Shown here: positions 50,771-59,375 of the stretch, in pieces
How the letters are laid out: each line of letters opens with the position of its first letter
Position numbering within the stretch: position 1 is the stretch's first letter
Assembly (NCBI GenBank): GCA_905192745.1
Contig: CAJJLZ010000013.1
Coordinates: 6,642 to 70,641, forward strand
Reading direction: 5' to 3'
DNA length: 64,000 bases
DNA from: an uncultured Oscillospiraceae bacterium
Lineage (GTDB): Bacteria; Bacillota; Clostridia; Oscillospirales; Acutalibacteraceae
Position numbers and translations under genes: made by a program
The notes under the pieces: model-generated
The model's input: only the letters and a program-made list of their open reading frames with translations
Databases searched by the model: none
Told to the model about the DNA's origin: nothing

Positions 50771-51283
50771 TCATTTGGCTTTTTTTATTTCCGGCCGGAA
50801 CTTTTCCATCAGAAGAGCCCATCCCCTGTCGTCGGTCGACCGGCGGGGAATGCCGATCAGCTCTCCGCCGATCTCCAGCACCAACAGCGTATCGTCCGCG
50901 GTTGCCCGGCATTCGCCGTAGGATACGGCGCTTTGCCGTTCCCGGCCGAAAACCGCTTCTTCCGCATACAGCGCCAGATGGATTTCGTCCCCCCGTTCCG
51001 CGAGCAGCCCGGCCTCGTGCTTCATCCGGAAGGGCGGCGTTATCCAGATTGCCGCCAGAACCAGCAGCGCGGCTGCGGCAATCCCCAAAGGCGCGGGGTC
51101 CTTTTTTTCATCCAACACGAACGCAGCAACGCAGTTTACCGCGACGAGAAGCAGAAGCGCCGACTGGATTCCGTTGCGCAGCCTTCCCGCCCGGCGGGTT
51201 CCCCGCATCAGACAGGCATAAATCTCCGGTTTTTCCAGCCGTACCCGCAGCTGGAGAAGAGGCGCTTCGCTATGCTCGTCCAT
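50771..51283 (-). CDS. YcxB-like membrane protein 5
   Basis: 170 residues. N-terminal APLLQLRVRLEKPEIYACLMRGTRR, two membrane segments (about 38-82), then LALYAEEAVFGRERQSAVSYGECRATADDTLLVLEIGGELIGIPRRSTDDRGWALLMEKF, the same beta-domain pattern as its four neighbours. AAGGAG overlaps the end of gyrB (the stop TAA is followed at once by GGAG), so translation is probably coupled to gyrB. Function unknown. Confidence 0.65.
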   Translation of the reverse strand: MDEHSEAPLLQLRVRLEKPEIYACLMRGTRRAGRLRNGIQSALLLLVAVNCVAAFVLDEKKDPAPLGIAAAALLVLAAIWITPPFRMKHEAGLLAERGDEIHLALYAEEAVFGRERQSAVSYGECRATADDTLLVLEIGGELIGIPRRSTDDRGWALLMEKFRPEIKKAK

Positions 51284-51299
51284 TGGCCGTCCGGTCTCC

Positions 51300-53321
51300 T
51301 TAAATATCCAGATTCATCACATATTTGGCGTTTTTCTCGATAAATTCCTTCCGGGGCTCCACCTTATCCCCCATCAGGATGGTGAAGGCTTCGTCCGCGG
51401 CGGCGGCGTCCTCCAGCTCCACCCGCAGCATGGTGCGGAAGGCGGGGTCCATCGTGGTTTCCCACAACTGCTCCGGATCCATTTCACCAAGGCCCTTATA
51501 TCGCTGGATATCGGCGTTTCCGCTGAATTCCGCGATATATTTATCCCGCTCTTCGTCCGAGAAAGCGTACCGCACCTGTTTTCCCTTGGATACCTTGAAC
51601 AGGGGAGGCTGTGCGATATACACATGCCCCTCGTCCACCAGCGGCCGCATATACCGGAAGAAGAAGGTCAGCAGCAGGGTACGGATATGGGAGCCGTCCA
51701 CATCGGCATCGGCCATGATAATGACCTTGCCGTACCGGAGTTTGGAAATGTCGAAATCATCCCCGATGCCGCATCCCAGCGCGATCACGATCGGCACCAG
51801 CTTTTCATTGCCGTATACCTTGTCCAGCCGGGCCTTTTCCACATTCAGCATCTTGCCCCACAGGGGAAGGATCGCCTGAAAGTTCCGGTCCCGTCCCTGA
51901 ATGGCGGAACCGCCTGCCGAGTCGCCCTCGACGATATACAGCTCGGTGCGTTCGCTGTCGTTCCAGATGCAGTCGGCCAGCTTTTCCGGCATCCGGGTGG
52001 AGGCAAGGCCGCTCTTTTTCCGGGCGAGTTCCCGCGCGCGCTGGGCGGCCTCTCTTACCCGGGCGGCGTTGATGGATTTTTCCAGCACGCCGCGGGCCAC
52101 CTGAGGATTTTCCTCCAGGAAAGGAACCAGCTTTTCGTTCATCAGCGTATTGACCAGAGTTCCTATCGCGGTATTTCCCAGCTTGGCCTTGGTCTGCCCT
52201 TCAAACTGCGCGTCTTTGAGCTTAACGCTGATGACCGCCGTCAGTCCCTCCCGCACGTCGTCGCCCTTCAGGCTGGCGTCGCTGTCCTTCAGCATTCCAT
52301 GCTTCCGGGCATAGTCGTTGAAAATACGGGTGATTGCCGTCTTAAAAGCGGTCTCATGGGTTCCGCCGTCCACCGTATGGATGTTGTTTGCAAATGAAAC
52401 GATATTTTCGTTGTAGCTGTCGTTATACTGCAGGGCCACCTCCGCGATGGAATCCCCGTCCTTCAGCGCGATGTGCACCACCTCCGGATGGAGAACGGCG
52501 TGACCGCGCGTCTTGTTCATGAATTCCACAAAGGAGGAAATGCCGCCTTCATAGCAATACTTCTCCCGTACAGGGGCTTCCTCATTGCGCAGGTCGTTGA
52601 GATTGATGGTCAGGCCCGCGTTTAGGAAAGCCTGTTCCCTCAGCCGTTTCTGGAGAACGTCGTATTCGTATTCGGTGGTTTCGGTAAAGATTTCGGCGTC
52701 CGCCTTAAAGCGAATCAGGGTGCCGTCATGGTCGGAAGTCCCGATCACGGTCAGATCGTTTACCGGCACGCCCCGTTCAAACCGCTGAGCAAACACCTTG
52801 CCTTCGCGGGAAATCTCGACCTCCATCCATTCGGACAGCGCGTTCACCACGGAGGAACCGACGCCGTGCAGGCCGCCGGAAACCTTATAGCCGCTGCCGC
52901 CGAACTTACCGCCGGCGTGCAGCACGGTCAGCACCACCGTTACGGCGGGGAGTCCCAGCTTTTCATTCATATCCACCGGGATGCCGCGTCCGTTATCCCT
53001 TACCGAAACAATCTCCCCGGGCAGGATATCCACGTCGATATCGGTGCAGTAGCCGGCCAGCGCCTCGTCGATGGAGTTATCCACGATTTCATACACCAGA
53101 TGGTGCAGGCCCTTTGGCCCGGTAGAGCCAATATACATACCCGGGCGTTTGCGGACGGCCTCCAAACCCTCCAGAACCTGAATCTGATTCCCGTCGTAGG
53201 GGGTGGTTTCATCCACGACCGACGCCTGTTCAATTTCATTTTTCAGGAGTTCCTTCTCCCGGCTTTCACTGATCGTTTCGTTGTTCGCGCCGTTTACGCC
53301 ATTTTCCTTTTCAATCGACAC
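51300..53321 (-). CDS. gyrB: DNA gyrase subunit B
   Basis: 673 residues. A 40-residue N-terminal extension precedes QVLEGLEAVRKRPGMYIGSTGPKGLHHLVYEIVDNSIDEAL, the GHKL ATPase core. Then DNGRGIPVD and the TOPRIM EGDSAGGSA, PLWGKMLNVEKAR, and the C-terminal QRYKGLGEMDPEQLWETTMDP. GyrB supplies ATP for supercoiling. It starts with GTG at 53321 nine bases after GGAGG. Directly downstream are the five YcxB-like genes, which separate it from gyrA. Confidence 0.97.
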   Translation of the reverse strand: MSIEKENGVNGANNETISESREKELLKNEIEQASVVDETTPYDGNQIQVLEGLEAVRKRPGMYIGSTGPKGLHHLVYEIVDNSIDEALAGYCTDIDVDILPGEIVSVRDNGRGIPVDMNEKLGLPAVTVVLTVLHAGGKFGGSGYKVSGGLHGVGSSVVNALSEWMEVEISREGKVFAQRFERGVPVNDLTVIGTSDHDGTLIRFKADAEIFTETTEYEYDVLQKRLREQAFLNAGLTINLNDLRNEEAPVREKYCYEGGISSFVEFMNKTRGHAVLHPEVVHIALKDGDSIAEVALQYNDSYNENIVSFANNIHTVDGGTHETAFKTAITRIFNDYARKHGMLKDSDASLKGDDVREGLTAVISVKLKDAQFEGQTKAKLGNTAIGTLVNTLMNEKLVPFLEENPQVARGVLEKSINAARVREAAQRARELARKKSGLASTRMPEKLADCIWNDSERTELYIVEGDSAGGSAIQGRDRNFQAILPLWGKMLNVEKARLDKVYGNEKLVPIVIALGCGIGDDFDISKLRYGKVIIMADADVDGSHIRTLLLTFFFRYMRPLVDEGHVYIAQPPLFKVSKGKQVRYAFSDEERDKYIAEFSGNADIQRYKGLGEMDPEQLWETTMDPAFRTMLRVELEDAAAADEAFTILMGDKVEPRKEFIEKNAKYVMNLDI

Positions 53322-53382
53322 AGCCTATAACCTCCGTCCGCTTTTTCCAATACCTGTTCTATCCGCCCCGAATACCGGCGGG

Positions 53383-53661
53383 TCAATCCCGCCGATAGGA
53401 AATTCCGTTCATAAACCCGGCCCGCTTCCGAAGCGTCGCCGAAGAAATCTGCGAAATGTAAACCGTCTCCGTCCCTTCTCCGTCGACGCAGACCACATAG
53501 GATTTGGGCAGCTCTTCCGACACGTTGAATACCCGTCCTCCCTTTTCCGCATCCGCCAGAAACTGCCTTGAATGCTTGGAGATGGTGGACTTGTCCATAT
53601 CGAAGATACCAACCACCTCGTCCAGCCGCACGACGGTTTCCTGTCCCAGATGAAGGTACAT
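53383..53661 (-). CDS. remB: RemB-type protein (DUF370)
   Basis: 92 residues. MYLHLGQETVVRLDEVVGIFDMDKSTISKHSRQFLADAEK is the DUF370/RemB N-terminus, followed by ELPKSYVVCVDGEGTETVYISQISSATLRKRAG. In Bacillus the RemA/RemB type regulates matrix genes and this position between recF and gyrB is conserved (yaaB). GAAAGGATGGG precedes the ATG. Confidence 0.92.
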   Translation of the reverse strand: MYLHLGQETVVRLDEVVGIFDMDKSTISKHSRQFLADAEKGGRVFNVSEELPKSYVVCVDGEGTETVYISQISSATLRKRAGFMNGISYRRD

Positions 53662-53691
53662 CGCTTCCCATCCTTTCGTCTCCGCCCTTTT

Positions 53692-54798
53692 CTAGGCGAT
53701 GGTTTCTTCGGTGATCCGGCCCGCCTCCACATGAAAGGCGCGGCCGGCTGAAAGCCGCATCACGGCGGAAGGGTCGCAGCAGGTGAGAAAAACCTGCCAG
53801 CCGTGGATGTGGTTGAGAATATAGTCCTGCCGGGAAATGTCCAGCTCGCTCATCACGTCGTCCAGAAGGGCGACCGGCTGTTCGCCCGTCACCTCCCGCA
53901 GAACCGACGCTTCCGCCAGCTTGAGGGCGAGGACGGCCGAGCGCTGCTGTCCCTGGGAAGCGTAAACCCGCGCCGACAGCCCGCTGATTTCCACCGAAAG
54001 GTCGTCCCGGTGGGGGCCGACGGTGGTAAAACCCGCCGCCAGATCGGCCGCGTGACTGGTCCGCAGCTTTTCATACAGCCGGTCCCTCGCCTCGGCGGGG
54101 GACGTTCCATCCTCTCCCGCCGTGGATTCGTACCGCAGGGCAAAGCCCTCTTTCCCGCCGGAAAGGCCGGAATAGATATCGCCGGCCGGCCCGGAAAGAC
54201 GGCGGATATACGCCGCCCGCGCGGCGAACACCTGCGCGCCGGTCTGCGCCAGCCGTTCATCCCAAACGGAAAGAAGCCTGTCGTCCCCCAGCCCGGCGCG
54301 CAATTCCTTGAGCAGCGCGTTCCTCTGGGTCAAGGTCCGCTGGAAATCGGTAAGCACCCGGACATACCCGGGGCGAAGCTGGCAGTAAGCGGCGTCCAGA
54401 AACCGCCGCCGCCCTTCCGGCCCGTCCTTGATGAGGGAAAGATGGGCGGGCGAAAACACCACGGCGCAGAACTGTCCCGCCAGCCGGGACGCCGCCGGCT
54501 GCGGCACGCCGTTCAAAACGGCGCTCCGCCGGCGGGCGATCGATATCTCGGCCTCCTGATCCCGCCCGGCGGCATAGAATTCCAGCTTCAGGGAAGCTTT
54601 TTCCGCCCCGAAGGCTACGGTTTCCCCATCCTTCGATCCCCGAAAGCTGCGCCCTCCGGTAAAAAACCAAAAAGCTTCGAGAAGATTGGTCTTTCCCTGG
54701 GCATTGCTGCCATATACTATATTGACCCCCGGGACAGGCCGGACGGACCCGTCCTTGAGATTACGGAAATTTTCAAAATCCAGCCGGGTTACCAACAT
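53692..54798 (-). CDS. recF: DNA replication and repair protein RecF
   Basis: 368 residues. Walker A in YGSNAQGKTNLLEAFWF, the signature region YASQGQQRSAVLALKLAEA, and Walker B PVALLDDVMSELD. RecF loads RecA at gaps with RecO and RecR. MLVTRLDFENFRNLKDG is the family start. Gene order yaaA-recF-remB-gyrB is the standard Firmicute order. Confidence 0.96.
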   Translation of the reverse strand: MLVTRLDFENFRNLKDGSVRPVPGVNIVYGSNAQGKTNLLEAFWFFTGGRSFRGSKDGETVAFGAEKASLKLEFYAAGRDQEAEISIARRRSAVLNGVPQPAASRLAGQFCAVVFSPAHLSLIKDGPEGRRRFLDAAYCQLRPGYVRVLTDFQRTLTQRNALLKELRAGLGDDRLLSVWDERLAQTGAQVFAARAAYIRRLSGPAGDIYSGLSGGKEGFALRYESTAGEDGTSPAEARDRLYEKLRTSHAADLAAGFTTVGPHRDDLSVEISGLSARVYASQGQQRSAVLALKLAEASVLREVTGEQPVALLDDVMSELDISRQDYILNHIHGWQVFLTCCDPSAVMRLSAGRAFHVEAGRITEETIA

Positions 54799-54846
54799 CC
54801 GGCGTCACCGCCTTCCGGCTTTTCCAGTCCTCCCGGACCGGCCCGT

Positions 54847-55098
54847 TTATTCATCCCGGGTCTGTTCCGCCGGGCCGACCGTATACGCCGCGTCGTCCCC
54901 CTCCAGAGCAACCGTGTCTCCGGGCCGCAGCTTTTTCCCCCGCTGTACGCAGGGTTCGCCGTTTACGCGGACCATTCCCTCCTGAATACAGGCCTTCGCC
55001 TGCCCGCCGGTCGGTACGGCGCCGACTAGCTTCAGAAACGCATCCAGCCGGATAAATTCGGTCGAGATATTCCAGACGGTATTTTTTTCCTGCCTCAT
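54847..55098 (-). CDS. yaaA: S4-domain protein YaaA
   Basis: 83 residues. S4 RNA-binding domain: FIRLDAFLKLVGAVPTGGQAKACIQEGMVRVNGEPCVQRGKKLRPGDTVAL. This small protein between dnaN and recF is the RlbA/YaaA type. Its ATG overlaps the dnaN stop (ATGA), so it is translationally coupled. Confidence 0.92.
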   Translation of the reverse strand: MRQEKNTVWNISTEFIRLDAFLKLVGAVPTGGQAKACIQEGMVRVNGEPCVQRGKKLRPGDTVALEGDDAAYTVGPAEQTRDE

Positions 55099-56195
55099 TT
55101 TTTCAGCCTCACAGGCAGAACAAGAAAGAGAAAGCCTTCCCCGGAGACAGGGAGAATCTTCATGGGGGAAAGCGGGCCGCCCAGTTCAATGCGGACCTCG
55201 TCGGTCTCGGTGTTTTTCAGCGCTTCCAGCAGAAACCGGCTGTTAAAGCCCATTTCCTCTTCGTTCCCCTCGATGGAAGCGTCGATCACGTCGCTGGCGC
55301 TGCCGAGCGGGGTGGTGCAGGATACCTTGATTTTCCCGTCCTTGAACTCGCAGAGCAGGGGGGATTTGATCCGGTCGTTGATAACCAGAGAAGCGCGTTC
55401 CACCGCGTCGATCAGGTCGCGGGTTTTTATCCGCACCGTGGTGGTGATATTCTGGGGGATCGCCTTGCGGTAAGGAAGAAATTCGCCGTCCAGCAGACGG
55501 GAAATTACGGCATAGCCGCCGATTTCCAGAACGATATGGCGGCGGCCCACCGCCATCGACATGGGAGTGTCCTCGTCCGAAAGCAGCTTGAGCACTTCGC
55601 TCAGCGTCTTCCCCGGAACAACGAAGGTCATGGTTTCCTTGGTCTGAAGCGGCTCGCACCGCATCGCCAGCCGGGAGCCGTCCACTGAGACCAGCCGGAG
55701 GTCTTCCCCCTCCATCTCAAATTGAGTGCCGGTGTGGACGGGGCGGTTATCGGTCTGCGCTACGGCAAAAAGGGTCTGCCGGATCATGCTTTTCAGCGTA
55801 TTCTGCGGAACGGTGAAGCCGACGCCGTCCCCAACCGACGGAATTTCAGGGTATTCGTTTGCCGAAATCCCGATAATGGTAAATTCCGTCAGCCCGCTCC
55901 GGATAACGGTGTTCAGCTTTTCGTCGGTGGTCAGGGAAACGGCGTCGTCCGGAAGCCGGCGGACAATATCTCCAAAAAGCTTTGCCGTCAGCACGATTTC
56001 TCCCGGTTCCCGCACCTCCGCTTCGATGGTGGTGGTGATGCCGAGATCGAGATCATACCCCGCGAGAAAAAGAGAGGAACCCGTCGCTTTCAGGAGGATT
56101 CCTTCCAGCGCCGGGAGGGTGGATTTTCCCGAGACAGCGCGCTGCACGTTGCCGACGGCGTCGATCAGCGCCTGTTTGTTGCAGTAGATGTTCAT
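55095..56195 (-). CDS. dnaN: DNA polymerase III beta sliding clamp
   Basis: 366 residues, the normal length for three clamp domains. It starts MNIYCNKQALIDAVGNVQRAVSGKSTLPALEGILLKA, contains the central LRLVSVDGSRLAM and the C-terminal VSGEGFLFLVLPVRL. The ATG at 56195 follows GAAAGGAAA; the frame is open further upstream through the intergenic region but those codons are not part of the protein. It encircles DNA and holds the polymerase. Confidence 0.97.
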   Translation of the reverse strand: MNIYCNKQALIDAVGNVQRAVSGKSTLPALEGILLKATGSSLFLAGYDLDLGITTTIEAEVREPGEIVLTAKLFGDIVRRLPDDAVSLTTDEKLNTVIRSGLTEFTIIGISANEYPEIPSVGDGVGFTVPQNTLKSMIRQTLFAVAQTDNRPVHTGTQFEMEGEDLRLVSVDGSRLAMRCEPLQTKETMTFVVPGKTLSEVLKLLSDEDTPMSMAVGRRHIVLEIGGYAVISRLLDGEFLPYRKAIPQNITTTVRIKTRDLIDAVERASLVINDRIKSPLLCEFKDGKIKVSCTTPLGSASDVIDASIEGNEEEMGFNSRFLLEALKNTETDEVRIELGGPLSPMKILPVSGEGFLFLVLPVRLKK

Positions 56196-56764
56196 GAGCG
56201 ATTTCCTTTCTGAAGAGAAATTCCGGTGAGAAGCTTCCGGCTTCGAGTCTGAAAGATGGAGTTCGGCGGCAATGCCGTCGAAAAACGGAACGAAAAAGAA
56301 AAAAAATCTTTCTTTTCGTAGTCTATAGTAGGGGTGGTGGAAATCGTGGAAAACCCCTCTCCCTCCGCTGTGTACAAGGCTTTTCTGACGTCCCCTTTTC
56401 GTGAAAAGCCGGTCGGGAAAACGGCGGAAAAGTGAAAAGCGTTTTTTTCTTTCCCCGGCGCTGTGGAATTTTGTCGGAGGAAAGGGGAGAAACCGGTGGA
56501 GAAATGGACAGAAAAACCGGGCGCGGGTGTTTTTTCTTTTCACCGATTGTGGTGGATAAGTGAAGAAAAGGGGAAAAGTACGGACGGAAACCCGGTGGAA
56601 ATTCGGCGGAAAAACCGGGCGCGAAAAACTTTCCACCGCTCTGTTGAAGTTCTGTAAAAGAGAAAAAGCCGGGCAGCGCTATGTATTCCTATATAACATT
56701 AAGGATAAATAAACAGAGAGAGGAAAACCCGCCGCCCGCGGATTCCGATTGGCGCGCAAGCGCC
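56196..56764. other. dnaA-dnaN intergenic region; part of the candidate origin
   Basis: 569 bases with no gene. No perfect DnaA box (TTATCCACA) is present. Near matches include GGTGGATAA near 56550, and a group of GGTGGA/TTTCCACC motifs at about 56335, 56493, 56597 and 56630. A short AT-rich tract (about 56679-56712) lies just after dnaA and could be an unwinding element. The location between dnaA and dnaN matches the origin of B. subtilis. Confidence 0.45.
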
Positions 56765-58108
56765 TTATTTTTCGCTGATGTTTTTGATGATGTCCATTAC
56801 CATGCCCTTAAAGGACGGGTCCTTTGTCATGCGGGTTTCCACCTTCTGGATCGCGTAGACGATGGTGGAGTGGTCGCGGGTGCCGAATTCCTCTCCGATG
56901 GATTTCATCGGCAGGCCGGTAATATCCCTTACAACGTATTCCGCCACCTGCCGCGCTTGGGAAATAGGGGCGGAGCGCTTGGTGGAGCGGATGTCCTCCG
57001 GCGTGACGTTCATGGTGCGGGCGACCTCGGTGATGATTCGTTCCACCGTAATCGGCACCGGCTGGGAATCGTTGCGAATATCCCGGATGGCGTTCTGTGC
57101 GGTGATAATCGAAGGCTGTTCCCCGCCGAGCAGGTATTGTGCCCGCATCCGTTTCACCGCGCCCTCCAGCTGGCGGACGTTGTTTTTGAGCTGGTTGGCG
57201 ATATATTCCGAGACATTGTCGCTGATGTTGAGATCAAGCAGCTGCGCTTTGCGCTTGATAATGGCGATTCGGGTCTCCAGATCCGGCGGCTGGATATCGG
57301 CCAGAAGGCCCATTTCAAACCGGGTACGGAGCCGTTCCTCCAGCGTAGCAATTTCCTTCGGCGGCCGGTCGGAGGTCAGCACAATTTGTTTGTTGGCCTG
57401 ATGCAGCGCGTCAAAGGTGTGGAAGAATTCCTCCTGTGTGGAGACCTTGCCGGCGATGAATTGAATATCGTCCACCAGCAGCACGTCCACCTGACGGTAT
57501 TTTGCCCGGAATTCCGGCGTGGTGCCCGAACCGATGGCTTCGATCAGTTCGTTCGCAATGTATTCGCCTTTGGTATAGATGATTTTCACCGAGGGCGAAT
57601 TTTTCCGGATCTCGTTGCAGATCGCGTAAAGAAGGTGGGTCTTGCCCAATCCCGAGCCGCCGTAGATGAACAGCGGGTTGTAATATCCCGCCGGCTTGCT
57701 CGCCACCGCCTGAGAGGCGGCGTGGGCGAATTTGTTGGAGGAACCCACAATAAAATTTTCAAAGGAATACTCGTAGTCGGAGCTTTTCTGGCCGAAGAGA
57801 TTGCCCGGATCGGGCTGGGTTTCGGAAAATTCCGGGGTTTCTCTGGCGGAAACCTCTTCGCCGGAAAGAATTTTCAGCCCGAGCGGAATGCCGAGCACCT
57901 GTTCGAACGCTTCCCGGAGCTTTCCGGCGTAATGCTCGCTCACAATTTTTTTCTGGAAGTTGGTGTGGACGAACACCACCACCTCCCCATCCTCAATGGA
58001 ACGGGGTTCGATACAGCTGATCCAGACATTGTAGGCGACCTCGCTGATATCCTCCTGATTATGCAGATACTCCAGAATCCCTGACCAGACTTCCTTGATG
58101 GTTTCCAT
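56765..58108 (-). CDS. dnaA: Chromosomal replication initiator DnaA
   Basis: 447 residues. Domain I METIKEVWSGILEYL and WISCIEP; a linker; AAA+ domain with YSFENFIVGSSNKFAHAAS, Walker A GGSGLGKTHLL, Walker B LLVDDIQFI; DNA-binding domain IV with the signature GTRDHSTIVYAIQKVETR. It binds DnaA boxes and opens the origin. AAGGAG lies nine bases before the ATG. Confidence 0.98.
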   Translation of the reverse strand: METIKEVWSGILEYLHNQEDISEVAYNVWISCIEPRSIEDGEVVVFVHTNFQKKIVSEHYAGKLREAFEQVLGIPLGLKILSGEEVSARETPEFSETQPDPGNLFGQKSSDYEYSFENFIVGSSNKFAHAASQAVASKPAGYYNPLFIYGGSGLGKTHLLYAICNEIRKNSPSVKIIYTKGEYIANELIEAIGSGTTPEFRAKYRQVDVLLVDDIQFIAGKVSTQEEFFHTFDALHQANKQIVLTSDRPPKEIATLEERLRTRFEMGLLADIQPPDLETRIAIIKRKAQLLDLNISDNVSEYIANQLKNNVRQLEGAVKRMRAQYLLGGEQPSIITAQNAIRDIRNDSQPVPITVERIITEVARTMNVTPEDIRSTKRSAPISQARQVAEYVVRDITGLPMKSIGEEFGTRDHSTIVYAIQKVETRMTKDPSFKGMVMDIIKNISEK

Positions 58109-58253
58109 GGTTCCAAACTCCTTAAAGCATTTGAAATGTATCCCGTATGTCCCGGTTTATTCAGATGGGGCGCACGGTTCCCGCCCCTATGACGGAAAAA
58201 TGAGCGTCCACGCCGGAAAAAAGCGCGCTGCCTGCCGTTTGAAACGAAAAATA

Positions 58254-58297
58254 CCGGCATTTCGCGGCGAAGGGCCGCGAAAGAGGGGAAACGCCGG
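58254..58297 (-). other. Nested hairpin in the dnaA leader
   Basis: On the transcript an outer GCCGG pair encloses TTTCGCGGC / GCCGCGAAA (58260-58282) and is followed by TATTTTTCG, like an attenuator. The leader between the dnaA promoter and start is about 240 bases. Confidence 0.4.
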
Positions 58298-58352
58298 CTT
58301 CGGGAAACGCGCAAAATGGGGCGCAGAAGCCCCTTATAATGGCTTACAGTCT

Positions 58353-58381
58353 ATTGTAGCATAGTTTTTCCCGGTTTTCAA
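58353..58381 (-). promoter_or_regulatory. dnaA promoter
   Basis: TTGAAA, 17-base spacer, TACAAT on the minus strand. It would drive dnaA and the genes behind it. Confidence 0.75.
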
Positions 58382-58438
58382 CGAAAGAAAATGCGGGAAT
58401 TTTTTATTTCTTTTAACACCGCCGGGTTCTTTCCGGCG

Positions 58439-58466
58439 TAACCACAATATTTTGGGGTTGTGGTTA
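58439..58466. promoter_or_regulatory. Inverted TAACCACAA pair in the origin region
   Basis: TAACCACAA (58439-58447) and TTGTGGTTA (58458-58466) are perfect inverse copies spaced ten bases apart, between the dnaA and rpmH promoters. Each matches the DnaA box TTATCCACA at about seven of nine positions. A DnaA- or other protein-binding pair is possible. Confidence 0.4.
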
Positions 58467-58580
58467 TCTTAAAACACCATTTTGGAAAAAAATCGAATGA
58501 TCCGGAATTCCGAACGGAGAAAAAACGGAAAAACCGCCTGTCAGGCGGGCGGGGGACGGCGGACGGAACAAAAATAGCTG

Positions 58581-58610
58581 TTGACTTTTCCGCCGCATCT
58601 GGTATATAAT
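58581..58610 (+). promoter_or_regulatory. rpmH promoter
   Basis: TTGACT (58581-58586), 18-base spacer, TATAAT (58605-58610). Confidence 0.8.
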
Positions 58611-58647
58611 AAATCCTCGCAAAGGATTCTATAGTTCGCAGAGGATT

Positions 58648-58679
58648 CCCTTTCGCGGGGCGCCTGCTCCCGCAAAGGG
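58648..58679 (+). other. Hairpin in the rpmH leader
   Basis: CCCTTTCGCGGG / CCCGCAAAGGG stem with GTTTTGC behind it, in the roughly 130-base leader of rpmH. It may act as an attenuator or ribosomal-protein control element. Confidence 0.4.
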
Positions 58680-58745
58680 TTTTGCTGATTTGGATTCCGG
58701 AAAAGGCAACGGCCGGTTCCCGGCCGTCCGAAAGGAGGGTGACGC

Positions 58746-58880
58746 ATGCTTCGTACGTATCAGCCCAAGAAACGGCACCGCAAAATGGAACATGGCTTCC
58801 GTAAGAGAATGGCAACCGCCAACGGCCGCAAGGTGCTTGCTCGCAGAAGGGCGAAAGGAAGAAAGCGTCTCACCTACTAA
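58746..58880 (+). CDS. rpmH: 50S ribosomal protein L34
   Basis: 44 residues: MLRTYQPKKRHRKMEHGFRK, RMATANGRKVLARRRAKGRK, RLTY. The length and composition are those of L34. AAAGGAGGGTGACGC precedes the ATG. It leads the rightward operon and diverges from dnaA, as in other Firmicutes. Confidence 0.98.
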   Translation: MLRTYQPKKRHRKMEHGFRKRMATANGRKVLARRRAKGRKRLTY

Positions 58881-58909
58881 AAAGGGCCACCATTGTGTGG
58901 CTTTTTTTA
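58879..58909 (+). terminator. Terminator-like hairpin between rpmH and rnpA
   Basis: AAAAAGGGCCAC / GTGGCTTTTTT around a six-base loop, beginning at the rpmH stop. It probably reduces but does not stop transcription into rnpA. Confidence 0.65.
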
Positions 58910-58973
58910 ATATGCAGAGATGCGTCCGGCGGCAGAAACACGGGACGGACCCCGAAGGAGACAGGATGTCGAT

Positions 58974-59375
58974 ATGACGCGTTTTGCCGTGCTCAACCGC
59001 AACGGGGATTTCCGCGCCCTGTATCATCGCGGAAAATCACAGGTGAATGCCGCACTGGTCACTTACGTCCGCAGAAGCCGGACAGGCTTTCCCCGCGCGG
59101 GCATTACCACCGGAAAAAAAATCGGCTGCGCCGTTCGGCGGAACCGCAGCCGCCGGGTCATCCGGGAAGCTTACCGCGCCCTTCTCCCCCGCATTCAGGG
59201 GGGGTGGGATATCGTGTTCGTCGCGCGCCGCCGCACCGGTGAAATAAAAAGCACCAAATTGCAACAGATTATGGAGTCCCAGCTCAAAGCGCTGGGCGTT
59301 CTGGATGCCGTCGGGAAAGAGAACGGCCGTTCCGCGTCCGCCCGGACGGCTCCGGCAGAGAAAAAAACGACATGA
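58974..59375 (+). CDS. rnpA: Ribonuclease P protein component
   Basis: 133 residues: MTRFAVLNRNGDFRALYHRG, then ITTGKKIGCAVRRNRSRRVIREAYR, the RnpA RNA-binding signature with the RNR motif. It assists the RNase P RNA in tRNA 5' maturation. The ATG at 58974 has AAGGAGACAGG upstream; another ATG at 58966 is out of frame. A basic tail (about 20 residues) follows. Its stop overlaps the yidD start. Confidence 0.95.
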   Translation: MTRFAVLNRNGDFRALYHRGKSQVNAALVTYVRRSRTGFPRAGITTGKKIGCAVRRNRSRRVIREAYRALLPRIQGGWDIVFVARRRTGEIKSTKLQQIMESQLKALGVLDAVGKENGRSASARTAPAEKKTT

